Shown here one piece after another: positions 12,074 through 24,625 of a stretch of DNA of 64,000 bases. Position 1 is the first letter of the stretch, and each line of letters begins with the position of its first letter. Both the position numbers and the translations under genes were made by a program. Under the pieces are notes generated by a model, which worked only from the letters and a program-made list of their open reading frames with translations, had not been told where the DNA came from and made no database searches. The stretch lies in NCBI GenBank assembly GCA_030998225.1, contig JAPYXD010000727.1:4092001-4156000 (forward strand), written 5' to 3'. The stretch is from Diplolepis rosae (Eukaryota; Arthropoda; Insecta; Hymenoptera; Diplolepididae).

Positions 12074-13030
12074 GTAGGGGAGAGTCGGGTAGTACCGGCC
12101 ACTTAAGCTTTTTTGATAATAACTTGGCTTATAGGGATCAAAATTAAAATTTAGAAGGTTAGTTATAATGTCAATGTTTCTACCAACAACCTGCAAAGAG
12201 GAAAATAAGAAATAAACATATTTTGGAAGAAAACAAAGCGATTAAAGTGAGATTTAAAATAGATTACTAGAAAATAGTGTCGGGTAGCCCCGGCCATCGA
12301 AAAAACCGAGATATTTCACTAAGAAAAAAATGCTATTAAATCAAAAGCATGTACATATACTATTAAATCATAAAAATATACTACAAGAACCAATAAATAT
12401 CTTACTAATTTTATAGCATATTGATTTGAATCCATGATATACATGCTTTTGATTCAATAGCATTTTCTTCTCAGTGCAGTATTCCTGCGCATCCATAAAG
12501 CCCACTTTTCCGAATATGCTTGTTTAAAAGGTTTCATGAATTTCCGATCAAGAGGTTGCAATTATTTGTGACTCGTGTGTGGGGGTAAACTTAGAAACTT
12601 AGCAGAAAAATGTGGCCAGGGCTACCCGACACCAAATGGCCAGGGCTATCCGACTCTGACAAGTTTCACTAAAACTGCTGTAAATAAAAAAATACGCGAA
12701 AATATTAAACAAAAATTAGAGGTCACATAGTTAGAAAGTGAATTTATATATCCCAATCAGAACCAATCTGATATTTCTTTTAGCTTTAGAAATATTTTAT
12801 AATAAAGATGGTACATATTTCTCAAAATGCACCTGTTTTCTAGAGATGAAATATTTAGACCGGATTTTCTTTTAAGTTGATGAAAGATACGACTCCATAT
12901 CATTAAAATTACACTTTGGCACAATTCTGAAAGAAAAAAATGTTAATTTATTTTCGCAGAGAGTACAGTTTATTCAATGTCATGAGTGGCCGGGGCTACC
13001 CGATGGCCGGGGCTACCCGACTCTCCCCTA
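12074..13030. mobile_element. TA-flanked element with iterated TCGGGTAG..CGGCCA units
   Basis: Left end TAGGGGAGAGTCGGGTAGTA, right end the complement (..TACCCGACTCTCCCCTA). The phrase TCGGGTAG(C/T)(C/A)CCGGCCA, or its complement, recurs at about 12088, 12280, 12606, 12640, 12983 and 13002. The repeats are thus both terminal and internal. The flanks allow a TA duplication. It carries another small element at 12317-12476. No coding content found. Confidence 0.82.
12317..12476. mobile_element. 160-bp fold-back element (CACTRAGAAAAAA ends), copy 1
   Basis: Starts CACTAAGAAAAAAATGCTAT and ends with a near-complement (..AGCATTTTCTTCTCAGTG). It sits inside the 12074-13030 element. A right-truncated copy in the opposite orientation is at 59138-59282. 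Confidence 0.82.
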
Positions 13031-13183
13031 ATGAATTCAATAATCCACAAATGTTGCATTTATAATAGTATTTGATTAATTAAAAAGCGTGTATATGTAG
13101 AGGGTTCTCATGAATAGTCTATAACTTTATTATCAACTCTTTGACTATTATTAACCGAAGTCTGGGAAATCTTTGAATTTTAA

Positions 13184-13843
13184 GGGGACTATAGGAAGTC
13201 AAACTAATCCTATTTTCAAAGTCTAATTAAAAAGTAAATATCAAGATATAAATAATTTTTTTTCATGGGTTATTTATAACAATTGAATAGAATACAAATA
13301 ATATTTTTTATTGAAAAATTCCAATATACAATTATATAAATAAATAAACAATTTAACACAAAAAAAAAACTTTTTGCACTAATATCTTCTGTTCTAATAA
13401 TGGTAATTGAATTTTTCAAAGTGCGTTGTGTTCGTAATACTTCCCACTCTGGGCTAAACCTGTTTAAATGAAAAAAAATTTTCAAAAACTTCAAGAAAAT
13501 TTTTCACAAAAAATTCATGTTTACAAATTTTTTTCCCAAAACCATAAATTTTTACAGCTCAATACGGAAGTTCAGCCCGTAAAGGTACATGTTCTGCGAA
13601 AGTAACAAAATTTTCAAACCGATCTGAACCTCCGTTTGTTTGCAATCACTGCAAAACGGAACAAAAATAAAATAAGCTTCTATTTCCTGCGGCCCGTCAA
13701 TTTTTGCGAAAGGCGCTCAGCTTTTTTGTCTCATTTTTTCATTTTTCATCGAAACGATTTAAAACTTTGGCATTTAACGTTTGAATAGTAATGCTATTGA
13801 AAAATGCAATAAAAAAAAACGATTTTTGGGCTTCCTAGTCCCC
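13184..13843. mobile_element. TTAA element G
   Basis: 660 bp between TTAA 13180-13183 and 13844-13847. Ends GGGGACTATAGGAAGTC and, on the complement, GGGGACTAGGAAGCCC. The short minus-strand frame at 13270-13494 has no family resemblance. Confidence 0.85.
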
Positions 13844-13847
13844 TTAA

Positions 13848-14522
13848 TCTAGTGATCCTCCGATAATGTAGGCAGTGACAAAAATTTCAAATTCAACTAA
13901 TTAATTTGTATAATCAATATTGCGTGAAAGACAAATGTAATTTACATACGTAAATATTTCTGTTTTGATTCTCAAATATCGCACAAAATCACAATTCTTT
14001 ATTTAATTTAGAGTCATTTTTAAACACCATGTGGTGAGTGTTCCAGTCATTCGTCACTTTCCAATTTTCAGAAACAGGAATATTTCATACAATTCTTCGC
14101 ATCGATGATAAATGAGACTCGTTCCATTGATTCTTTACAATTAGCTGAAAAATCATAGATATGAATGTCGAATGTAAGTTCTTGTATTTACGGTTCAATT
14201 TAATTGTTCATGTTTAAATTATAAATAACTGGCTCATGTTTCACAATTTAATTACTCAGTCTTCCCCATCACTAAATATCAGAAAGTTCGTGTCAAACTT
14301 GCAGGAGGAAAAAAAAAGTAAAAACAAGGGCACGAACAGGCTTTTACAGCAAATATCTACTCACTAATAAGCACGCATACGTATTATCCAATGAAAACGA
14401 GTCATGATGCCATTGACCAATCGCAGCTCTTCATATATTTATGAAGTAGTGTTTGTAAAACTTGGGCTCTCTTACAATCTCAACCGCCTTGTCAATTCTC
14501 CAATTTAGGAAGGGACCGAAAG
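13848..14522. other. No gene recognised
   Basis: Ordinary AT-rich sequence. No repeat ends or convincing frames. Confidence 0.4.
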
Positions 14523-15069
14523 AAACTTTAGAAAAGTAAAAACAGTAGTCGGTAAAAACGTGTCGCCCCTCAGGCATAAAACCACAAACAAAAAATATAT
14601 TTGGCCAATATCTTTCAATAAAAAAAAGTACTATCCCCCAAAAAGACTTCAAAACAGTAAAAAGAGTAGTCGGAAAAAATGTGTTGCCTCTTAGGGAAAA
14701 ACCACACACAAAAAATATTTTTGGTCAATATCTTTCAACAAAAAAAGTGATATCCCAAAATTACGTCAAGAATGTAAAACCCTTAGGCCAAAAACCATGA
14801 AAAAAATACTAAAAAAAAAAATTTATAAAAATTTTTCAGAATTTAAAAAAAATGTTTTTTGGGGATAATCACTTTTTTGTTGAAAGATATTGAGCAAAAC
14901 TGTTTTTTTTTTCTAGTTTTTAGCCTGAGGGTTTTACATTCTTGACGTACTTTTGGGATATCACTTTTTATGTTGAAAGATATTGACCAAAAATATTTTA
15001 TATGTGTGGTTTTTGCCTAAGAGGCAACATATTTTTTCCAACTATTTTTATTTACTTTTTTAAAGTTTT
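14523..15069. repeat. Fold-back with duplicated left arm
   Basis: Left AAACTTTAGAAAAGTAAAAA pairs with the complement of the right end. The left arm holds two tandem units of about 125 bp (about 14530-14650 and 14655-14780). Each contains AGTAGTCGG, a CCACA(A/C)ACAAAAAATAT block and CAATATCTTTCAA. The right arm holds a single unit. The minus-strand frame at 14431-14709 is this tandem repeat read through, not a gene. Confidence 0.8.
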
Positions 15070-15650
15070 TTGTATATACTTTAACTTTCAGAGAAAGAAT
15101 TATTTCATTTCAAGAGGTTTCTAATTCAAGTAATAAGTATTTTTGAGATAATTTTTTGAATTAAATATGAAATAGGCTTGATTTTTGGTAGCCTATATAA
15201 AGCAGATAGTTGACATAAGGAGGGATAAATTGTCGAATCAAAGCGCCTATTGTGTGGAATATTCTGACATGCTTCTATTGTGATTGTCTGTGCTTTTAAT
15301 TACTCATGAGCATTCTGAGGGTTACTGCGAGTTTCGGTATTCCCCGATCGCATATTAAAGGCCTTTGGGTAGGCATTATGCGGTAGTCAAGTTGGTTTAT
15401 GACGTAGAGCAAGTGCAGTGCCATGTATACATGTGCGCATATCAATGCATGTGAATACGTTCTATGTATTACCCATTCAGCTGCATGCTCAAGATTTCCA
15501 TAGCTTTCAACTAAAACTTTCAAAAACACTTTTTCACAAACTCAATTTTTGTAACAGTAAAAAAGTTGTGTAAAATAAGGTATAAATAATATACAAATAT
15601 AGCTATTTTCAATCATGAAATTTCAAAATTCTGAGTCAGGTTTACTTATT
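15070..15650. other. No gene recognised
   Basis: 15240-15500 is of moderate complexity and GC and appears single-copy in this window. The frame at 15296-15529 (minus) has no recognisable domain. Confidence 0.4.
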
Positions 15651-15654
15651 TTAA

Positions 15655-16018
15655 GGCCATGGATCAACCAGATCACGTGACCAAATTCCTGTAAAAATTC
15701 ATGTAAGATAACTTTTTACTTTAAAAAATATCTTCCAGAAAATTTGAAGAATACCACAGAATAAGATAGAGAACGTCTGTCAACTTCGTTTGAATGGAAA
15801 TTTCGGAAAAAAATTTATAGTTAACTGTAATTGTCGATAAGTTTTCGAATTTTTTTCCAAATTTTCATTAAGAAGAAATTAACAGACGTGCTTTATTGTC
15901 TTTTGTTACGTTTCCCAAATTTTCAGAAAGATACTTTGTATATTAAAAAAGTCATCTTATTTATTATTAATTAATTGATATTGTTAATTTAGTCACGTGG
16001 TTTGATTGATCCATGGCC
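15655..16018. mobile_element. TTAA element J, copy 1
   Basis: 364 bp between TTAA 15651-15654 and 16019-16022. Ends GGCCATGGATCAACCAGATC and complement. The two halves are near-complements for most of their length. Other members are at 31306, 42234 and 46754. Confidence 0.9.
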
Positions 16019-16100
16019 TTAAATTGAAAAATTCACAGTTCTTCTAGACTCAGTTTACAGTTGTTAAGGTCGTTGTCTTGACAAAAATCAAGGAATTCTT

Positions 16101-16409
16101 CCTTACTATCGCTTCTTGACAATTTTTGTAAAACTATTGGATTTTCATAAATCCTAGCTTATTTTTTCGGCAAAATTATTCTCTACAACTCTACTACTTC
16201 CAAATTTGAAAATAAGTAAAAAAATTCTTCAATTACAGTTATTTGAAGAAAAATGTTTTTTTTAATTCTTTGAACAATTTCAGCAACTGAAAACTTTACT
16301 TTTCAAAATGGAAATGGTAGAGTTGGAGAAAATATTTACCCTGTAAAAATAAGTCATGATTCATGAAAATCCAATCCTTTTTTGAAAAGGGTAAAAAGCG
16401 ATGTTAAGG
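16101..16409. repeat. 309-bp fold-back
   Basis: Left CCTTACTATCGCTT and TTGGATTTTCAT are mirrored as ATGAAAATCCAAT and AAAGCGATGTTAAGG on the right. An inner pair CTCTACAACTCTAC / GTAGAGTTGGAG also pairs. Target duplication is not clear. Confidence 0.72.
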
Positions 16410-17732
16410 ATATTATTCTTTGTTTCTATTATCAATATTTTTGGGTATGGAAAGTGCTCTAGCTAAAAAAGTAACTACAAACATTTTTTTTTTTCATATT
16501 TTGGGATATTTTAATTTATTTTTTAATTTTATTTTATTTGTAACTTATTTTCAGTCATGTTACCTTTTTGTCATACCCAAAAAGTTGCTACACATTGTAA
16601 GGAACAAAATAAAAAAAGAATCATGACAATTAGTTAAAAACCAAAAAGTTATTGAAAGTCAAAAAATGTCCAAAAAGTGCCCAAAAAACTCAAAATTTTT
16701 AGTTTAAAAATGCATAAAGGTGCTAGAATTATAATTAAATTAAGGAATTAAATAAAGGTACTAAACATAAAAAAATTATACGGAAGGTCTATACTCAAAA
16801 AATAAAAATATTAGATGGCGGATCCGCTTAAGCTCGAAATTTTGTATAAAATCGATTTTAATTATTTTCATCACTGCAATGCTTCTTGTCTTGAAGGAAA
16901 AATTCGTAAATAAAGCTTTGACATTGTTCACTAACGCATTTTCTGACTCAAACTTTTATAAATTGATCGGATTCAGGTCAGAAACCATAAGGGTCACGAT
17001 GAAAAGAATGAAATTCCTATCTACATGACTTGCTCATTGAATGAAACGATGCCTTTCCAGCTGCTGGATCAGAATACAAGACAAGTCCCTCGAAATTTGG
17101 GAGCCCACTTCCCAGAAACGTTTGCTGATTGTCTTCCTATTTCAATCGCTCCATTCCAGGCTTCCTTAGTCACGGCTCCTATTCCACATTCGTCACTCCT
17201 CGCCTTTCCAATGCACGCGTTTACCATGAAACAGAGAGATCATGCCTGTTAATACAGCAGAAGCAGAAGAGAGGAGTAGAGGAGGGAATTGAGAATAATC
17301 GTGGTGACACTTGTCGAAGGGGTGGGATGAATCGGGGCACCAACTGGTAGGGTTGGAGTGACAGTCCTGGAGTACAGAGGAGTAGTTGCGAAGAGAAGAG
17401 AAGTAAAGTACAGAGTAGATAACGTTAAGTGCATTACAGTTCTGCACCAGCTTCACGCTTCTACAATTACCTACTACTCTACGAGTTTCAACTTCTTTTA
17501 CGCTTTTGTTTTTCTATCGATGCTTTCCTATTTGATTTTCCTCCTCCTCTCGGTCTATTATTGTCTTTTGTGTCATGTAGACACTTCCCTTCCTCTTATA
17601 TCTAGAAGCAACGTCATGTCCATTTCAAGTTTAATACTTTTTCCAACCCTTTCACAAAAATCAATTTACACTTCTGAATAAAATACACTTCTATGATCAA
17701 ATCTTTGTTTTTTTTTAATCTCATGGTAATTT
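16410..17732. other. No gene recognised; one complex island
   Basis: 16410-17000 is AT-rich. 17020-17460 has distinctly higher GC and complexity and open frames on both strands, the longest being 107 codons at 17358-17681. None resembles a known protein. It could be unique host sequence such as an exon or untranslated region, but nothing shows this directly. Confidence 0.4.
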
Positions 17733-17990
17733 TACAAGGAGAAAAATAGTTGAAGTAATTTTACTGTACTTCCGATCAAATTTGGGACATATGGACAAAC
17801 CAGAAGTTATTCAGTATCATTGTAATTCACGCAGGAACGAATGAAAGTAATCTGCGCCTTGGACAGACATAAAATATTTTTAATTTGAAAAATGTGTTGA
17901 ATTTTCAGCATATTCATGTTCCAAGTTATTATATTTAATAATTCAAATCAATTAAACAAATACAAAACACAATTACAGTTTATTTTAGTA

Positions 17991-18534
17991 CACTCGAGAT
18001 TCCCTATAACGAGATTCCCTGTAACGAGGCCTCCCTTTTACGAGCGCGTCACGCCTCCCCATAACGAGCAGACGATCGACCCCTCTTCCCCCACTACTAC
18101 GGAATGAAGCGCGCTCGAATTTGAAAGGTTGTATTTTTTGCAAATTTCCCAATTTTTCATCCCGTTTTCCAAATTTGTCAAAATTACCATTTTTTTATTA
18201 ATCGTCAAGACTTTTCTTTTTTTCTGGAAATATTCAAAAATACATCTGATAAGCATAGATATTTTTATTATTATATTATTATATTTTTAGTATTTTTAGT
18301 ACATGCCGTCCAATAAGTTAATTCCATGTTCAACACACACAAAAATCTTTTTTATACGCTTTTTACTATGTAAATACAATTATTCACATGGCATCACTGA
18401 CAGACTGACTACGCGCATCATATAATGCGCATAACAGCGCGTAGCAACAAGTAGGATATGGAGGGGATCCTTCTCGCGCTCGATGCAGAGAGGTCTCCGA
18501 TGCTCGAGCTTCTCGTTATAGGGAATCTCGAGTG
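17991..18534 (-). mobile_element. pogo-like (Tigger-type) deletion derivative
   Basis: 544 bp flanked by TA (17989-17990, 18535-18536). The terminal inverted repeats start CACTCGAGATTCCCTATAAC and are perfect for 24 bp. A second imperfect unit (GATTCCCTGTAACGAGG) follows the left end. pogo/Tigger elements have TA targets and similar short ends. The class call is strengthened by the enclosed helix-turn-helix remnant. Confidence 0.8.
18038..18256 (-). pseudogene. CENP-B/Tigger-type N-terminal DNA-binding remnant
   Basis: A 72-codon frame. Residues about 13-48 read KRKVLTINKKMVILTNLENG.. followed by a KKYNLSNSS segment. This matches the psq-like helix-turn-helix at the amino end of pogo/Tigger/CENP-B proteins (Lys-Arg-Lys, a Leu-Thr hinge, then a Lys-Tyr-Asn-x-Ser recognition helix). 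After this the frame runs into the element's right part with no CENP-B second domain and no DDE domain, so it is a fragment. Residues before position 12 are unlikely to be part of the original protein. It lies wholly inside the TA-flanked element at 17991-18534. Confidence 0.72.
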
Positions 18535-18727
18535 TACACTCTAAATCCAAAATAGTGGATTCCACTTATAAACTAGTGAGTTTAAAAATTCATCGTTCTG
18601 CAGTTGTGTTTGACTGTGTTTTGTCTGTTTGTCACAAGCTTTCGTACATGCTCCGCAGTATTAACCAATATTTGCTTTTATGATTATCCGCAACACAGAA
18701 AATAAAAAAACCTTCTTTTTAATGTTT

Positions 18728-19262
18728 TTACACAAAATATACTTTTTGATAATAATGCAATTTTTTAATGTACATTTAAAAATTTAGTTTCATTAAACTT
18801 CATACGTAGTTATAATAAAAATGTATACTAAATATTAATTAATAATTATATTATATACATCAACAATCTTAATTATATTAATTAATTAATTATACTAATT
18901 TAAAAAAATATTTTATAAATAATTTATGAAAAAGTTGATTTATTTTTACTTGAGTAACGCTCAAAAACTCTATTGACGATACTTACTCTCACAAGCTCTG
19001 AATAACTCTTGCAGTCACTATATAAGAAAGTTCCAAGTCTTATGTGTGAGGATTGTAAGCGAGTGTGTGCGTGATTCGACGAAAGCGGATCGTACTATAT
19101 ATAAGTGTAGCTATTAGGATTATATATGTAAGGTTATATGTTTAAATGTATTTGTGGTTAAAAATATGATTGGCTACGACTGAATGGTGTGAATATATTT
19201 GTATGCTGTTTATGTATGTATGTATCAGACGACTATTGGCAGGCTCGAGGTAAGAATCTTTT
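18728..19262 (-). repeat. Second member of inverted repeat pair (with 8880-9466)
   Basis: Reverse-complement match to 8880-9466, with the same order of landmarks including the TATG/CATA tetranucleotide run near 19205-19222 and ACTATATATAAGTGTAG. The match extends at least to TACACAAAATATACTTTTTG at its left end. Divergence is moderate, with small indels. Confidence 0.65.
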
Positions 19263-19850
19263 TTTATTTAACCTTCATCGGAACCGTCAAAACTCTAATC
19301 GGTTCTAGTGTATACGAGCATATACACAAAAAGTTTGAGATTTGTTTTAAATGTTTCAAAATGAAAAAAATCATTTTTTTTGTTTATTCATTTATTTTTG
19401 AATTTTTATTATCATTATAAATCAAATTTGTGATCATTCATGTGGAAATGGATGAAAAAAAAATACTGTTCAAAACATCAATTTTTTGGGAAGTAACGGA
19501 ATGTCGCAAAAAAATGTATACGGTCGTATACATAGAACCGATGAGGGTTAAGAGAAATATACCATTGCCAGTTCAAATAATACGCCCGATGCTCATTTTA
19601 CTCAACTACAATTTGAAGCACGTCAAACGTCGGTGATATACTTATACATTTCATGTTAACCCACTGACGCATGCTGATGCCCTGTCGTCGATAACGTTTT
19701 ACTCAACTCCTTACTATTCCCTATGTAACGCTTATTTTTATTTACTTTGGGTTAATTAGGTATTTATCAAATCTATTTTACCCGACTAGGACGTCCCAAG
19801 TTTAATCGATAGAGTTGAGTAAAATTACTTCAACTATTTTTCTCCGTGTA

Positions 19851-21118
19851 CTAACCTTTTTGGGTTCATTAATTTTAATATGTCCCAGCTTGAAGTAATT
19901 AGAGGTAAGTAATTTATTCGATAAAGGCAACGAAATTTGTTTTTAATGAGTAAAGACATTTTGAATTGCTTGAAAATTTAATTTTCACCAATGGAAATTG
20001 CAGGGAATTACAAAATCGAGAAAACTTTTTCGAGTAAGAAAAGTAAAGGTATACTATAAAGGAAAAATAATCAAATAAATGTGAGCTAGAGCTGATCTTC
20101 ATGTTATTCGGTATTTTCAAGTGTCACTTGCATGTACTTTGGTACGAGAAAAGGGGAGTCTACCGAGGGCGAGAGAAAATTAGAAATACTAAACGAAGAA
20201 AAGAAATTTGATGATTGAATTGGAGAAGTTTACTGCTCACACTATAATAAAGGTGAGGAGGTAAATGTAACACTTTTGAAGCAAGAAAGAATTAAAAAAG
20301 ACACCTATAGTGCGGAGTTATTCCGCTACTTTATGAAACTTTCCTTCGAATTTTTTTATTAAATCTTTCCAACTTCAAAAGTTTCAACATAAATATTAAC
20401 TCATTGTTTAAACATTAATGCATATTATAATATCTTCTGTTGAAATGAGTGTTCATGTTGTCTATCAGTTAACTAACTTATAATCTATCTTTAGCAAAAA
20501 TAAAAGTGAAACTCGATACCAGTTTAAACTATAAGCAACCAAGTACAATGGATATCTGCTTTTGGCCTGTTATTATAATATTACATGAATGAAATTTATA
20601 AATGAGATTTATAATGAAAGTGTAATTAAATTACGCGCATAAACTTTGACTACAAGGCTGTGAGTCGTGATAGCGACGAAATTAAAGCTTACTGACCGTA
20701 AAATAGCATGCATAGTGATTCACGCGTGTTTCGGTCACACGTTGCTATGTATATATATGTATATATAATATAGGTATATATATACACGTTTAATACACTC
20801 GAGGATTCGACGGTTCATAGAGACTGTGAGAACGCTAGAGAACAAATAGAACACATATTCAATTCATACATGTATATATTTCTATACACATTTGCGTTCT
20901 GTATATACGTTAAAGGCAGAGAAGAGCAACGCGAGAACGTTAAATGCATTACGATTCCTTCATGAGTTCAATTCGTGTACAATAATCCAGCCACCTCGAC
21001 TCTGGCGTGATATCTCACTCTACCCTACCGCTCGAGAGATAGATAATTTCGCCTGCAAAAGTCATCAACGTCATCTCAACACTGGCTTTTGTGAGTTTAG
21101 AGATATACAGATATACAT
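19851..21118. other. No gene recognised
   Basis: Mixed sequence. 20630-21070 has normal complexity with TATATA runs near 20750-20790. The 90-codon frame at 20892-21164 has no family resemblance. Confidence 0.4.
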
Positions 21119-21120
21119 TA

Positions 21121-21982
21121 CAGGTCAGAATTGTGAGACCACCTGTTTTTCGATAATTGCTTAAATTATCCTAATTTGAATTATGTAAAGGAAAAAATTT
21201 GTTCTTTTAATTAAATTCAAAGCTATCAAAATTTCTTATAAAATGAGCCCAGAATAAATTCGTTTTGTTAAATTTTGAAGAAGTTATTGCAGAAATAATC
21301 AAGATTTCAATACTTTCTTAAATTTTAAATAACTTTCGAAATAATCAGTATTTTTTAATGTTCTTGGACTAATTTTAAAGCTAAATTTCTACAATATCGA
21401 ACCAAATTCTTAGAATTGATGTGTAATTTTTTTCTTACATACTCCTCGAGGTTAAAGTTCAAATATAAAAGTTGAAAAAATTCCAATATTGCTTTTGCTG
21501 AGAAAAACATTTTTATAAGATATATAAAACATATAATCATGAATTTTGTATTGAATCCCCTTAAAATATATATTCATATGATATTTGTTATGATTTTTCT
21601 ACAGATGAAATGTTTTCGAAATTTCCCTACTTTTTTGTTACAATTTCAACTCTTTGCATTATGAAAAAAAAATTATAGATTTATAATGACAATTTACTGC
21701 GATTTTGTAGAATCATAGCTTTAAAATGAGCCTAAGAACATTAGAAAATATTGATTGTTTCGGAAGTTATTTAAAATTTAAGAAAACATTGAAATTTTGA
21801 CTTTTTTTGCAATAACTTCTTCAAAATTTAACGAAACAACTTTATTCCAGACTAATTCTAAAGATAATTTTGATGGGTTTCACATTATCAAGAGTACAAA
21901 TTTCATCACTCACAGAATTGAAATTAAGATAATTTAAGCAATCATCGAAAAACAGGTGGTCCCACAATTCTGACCAGTATTG
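21121..21982. mobile_element. Tc1-like 0.86-kb palindromic element, copy 1
   Basis: Flanked by TA (21119-21120, 21983-21984). Ends CAGGTCAGAATTGTGAGACC and, on the complement, a near match; then ACAGGTGG-type and TTAAATTATC sequence. The arms of about 420 bp are near-complements to the centre. A less worn copy lies at 53779-54599. The CAGT..GGTCAGAATTG terminus and TA target suit Tc1/mariner. No transposase. Confidence 0.88.
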
Positions 21983-23090
21983 TAGGTATATCCTAATTCA
22001 TAATCGGTAAACGCAGAGAACTTGTTTATTCTACTTAGATAACTTTTGTTTCAAGTAATATATTTATTCGCCAAAAATAAACGAGGAATTTCGATTAATA
22101 CGCGGCTCGTTGTGAAGTTTAGACTATCAATTCTTCAAGACGCTAGTAATATAAATAAAATTTGTCTAAATATAATGTATTACTGTAGGCAAAAATTAAG
22201 GTGGATTTTGTTATGAAATGAAAAATCTTTATTTATTTATCCAAATAAATTTCACCCCCTTCAAAGTAACCCCCTCCCGATATAATGCACTTATGCCAAC
22301 GTTTTTTCGAATCGTCGAAACACTTGTTCAATTCGATTTCCGGAATTGCCTTCAAAGCCTTTTTCGATTCGGCTTGTATATCTTCAATCGTGTCAAAACG
22401 GTGTCTTCGGAGTGGTCTTTTGAGTTTGGGGAATAGCCAGAATTCACACGGAGACAAAGCAGGCGAATATAGTGGTTGTGGAACAATATGCGTTGAGTTT
22501 TTGGCAAAATGGTCATGAAGAACGAGTGCAGTGTGAGACGGCGCATGACCGTGATGCAAAAACCACGATTTGTCTGCCCAAAATATCTTTTGAAACGGTG
22601 TTGAGTGATCCTCTTAAAATGCCAATAGTGTCAGCAAGGTCTTTAGACGTCAATCGACAACTTATGTGCACTAATTCTTTGATTTGATTGACGTGTTGCT
22701 CGTCAGTTTATGTTGATGGTCGTCCGGGGCGTTCAAAGTCATCAAGACGTTCTCTGCCTTCTTTGAAGTCTTTGTACCACTTACAAACATTTTTCTGCAA
22801 CATGGTCAAATCACCGAAGGCCTTCTGCAACATTCTCAACGTTTCCGCAACTGAAATTTCATTCCGCAAACAAAATTTAAGGTAGTACTGTCGGTCCGTA
22901 GCTAATCAAATGAGTACTTTTTCTTATTTGCTTCACCTAGTATCTAAATTTGTCAACGTCGCATAAGAAAGCGACTATACATGTGTGTATAGCAGATGAC
23001 TTCTTACGATACCTGTATGGCGCACGTTTTCACTTATTCTGTGACATTGCCACATCTATTTAATCGCCGTCGGTTACTGGAGAAAAATTA

Positions 23091-23400
23091 TATTGACTCT
23101 TTGGTGCATACCATTTTGCATTCGAAAATTTATCTTGAAAATTTGTGCTTGCGGATTTTGATGGTCTGTGAATAAGAATTTACAGTCAGAAAATTTACAT
23201 TTCCATTTCTAAGATGGCGTATTCAAAATGGCGGATCGAAATTTACGAAATTAAACGATTTTGCTCTCTAAAAACTCTTACTCGGGGGTTTCGGAGTTGC
23301 TTCTGACTGTAAATTCTTATTCACAGACCATCAAAACCCGCAATCACAAATTTTCAATATAAATTTTCGAATGTTGAATGGTATGCACCAAAGAGTCAAT
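23091..23400. repeat. Inverted repeat within element A
   Basis: Left arm about 23091-23187 (TATTGACTCTTTGGTGCATA...) pairs with right arm 23303-23400. The loop of about 115 bp includes GATGGCG and ATGGCGGATCG. It may be a further nested element, but no target duplication is evident. Confidence 0.75.
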
Positions 23401-23898
23401 GTGAATGGTCGTAAGGTCGTTCGGATAAATGTCAAAACTTGATATGGTCGTATCTTTGTGACAAAAAAATCGCTCGTGACTGTTTAATAGCTCGTTTTGA
23501 AGGGAAAGAGTAGTGCTAAATGATGCCATTTGAGAAAAAAACCAAAAAAATGTCTTGCGCCCTGTACATAACCTCAAAAGTAGCGAAAAACCCCATTTTT
23601 CGAGAGCATAACCTAAAAAATCTCAAAATCCTGACGTGATAGGCTGATTCTGATTTCGGATTCGTATTCTACGTCAAAAATTACTCCGGAAACGACCCAC
23701 AGCTTTTCAACAACAAAACCTTGCAGACCTGTGTTATCAATCAATGCACCAGTCATTTTTATTGAAATCTGAACGGTATTTATGGCAGGATTTGTAAATG
23801 AATTCGGTTTCCCATCGTCTCAAAATGCAATTACTAATTACTCTCGTCCAGTGTACCCTAGGTCCTCAAAAAATCTAACTGAGTCATTCCCGGCTTAA

Positions 23899-24625
23899 GG
23901 TGGTTATATCGTGAAACGAAATCCATGCTAAAAAGCTGAAATTTTTATTATAGCTTCTTTGATTATTTTAGAATACACCTGCAAAGTTTTAGGTTGCTTG
24001 ACCGTCTAGTTATAGAGAAATAATTAATCAAAGTTTCACCGTTTGGTCATGAATTGCTATACCGTCAATGGCAATGACAAGTGAACCCAAGTTTCAAATG
24101 AGCATTATACTTACAAAATCCATGCGAAGTATTCAAAAAACTATAAAAATTTTCCGCAAACCTTGAAAAATTCGTCTGCTTTTTGAAAGAATTTTTTACC
24201 GTACAATAAGTCTGTATTGTCTTTGCAAAGATTATAACTCTGTCGACTTTTATCGGCAGCCATAATCGAAGAAGACAGCAGTGAGCACGTGGCAACGTCG
24301 CAACGCATGCTCGAGCGTACGCGTAAACGTAGTCAGTAAAGTATGTCAGATTTCTATACACGTACATTTAAACATGGCGGACTAGAGGAGTGGAGAGAGT
24401 GCGACGTTGCCACATTGCTTCATTCGAAAGTCATATGGTCGTGAATACGCAACCCGTTGAGAGATATATTTTTATTAACTTATTTATTATTCTCATTTAC
24501 ATCGCGGAACGGTCGCAGATGTCAATCTTAATTAATTTTAGGATTTTACAACACAAAAGTTTCGATGTAAATCAAGAATATTTTTTACGCTCTTATGTGA
24601 CTCACTGAGTCACGATATAACCACC
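23899..24625. mobile_element. TTAA element B, nested in element A
   Basis: 727 bp between TTAA 23895-23898 and 24626-24629, with terminal repeat GGTGGTTATATCGTGA. The 100-codon minus-strand frame at 24065-24367 has no family resemblance and lies in sequence of higher GC than usual here. Confidence 0.9.

Larger units (their letters stand above)
17735..19848. mobile_element. Composite TA element with CA(A/C)GGAGAAAAATAG ends
   Basis: Left terminus CAAGGAGAAAAATAGTTGAA after TA 17733-17734. The right end is the complement of CACGGAGAAAAATAGTTGAA before TA 19849-19850, and the inverted match continues into AGTAATTTTACT. The 2.1 kb between them holds a pogo-like derivative (17991-18534) and one half of an inverted repeat pair (18728-19262). 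It may therefore be a small element swollen by later insertions. Confidence 0.72.

Noticed and set aside
14431..14709. 92-codon frame with an internal peptide repeat
   Set aside because: It arises from the tandemly duplicated arm of the 14523-15069 fold-back.
17358..17681. 107-codon plus-strand frame with hydrophobic second half
   Set aside because: Sequence of decent complexity, but no family resemblance and no splice or start context that I could defend.
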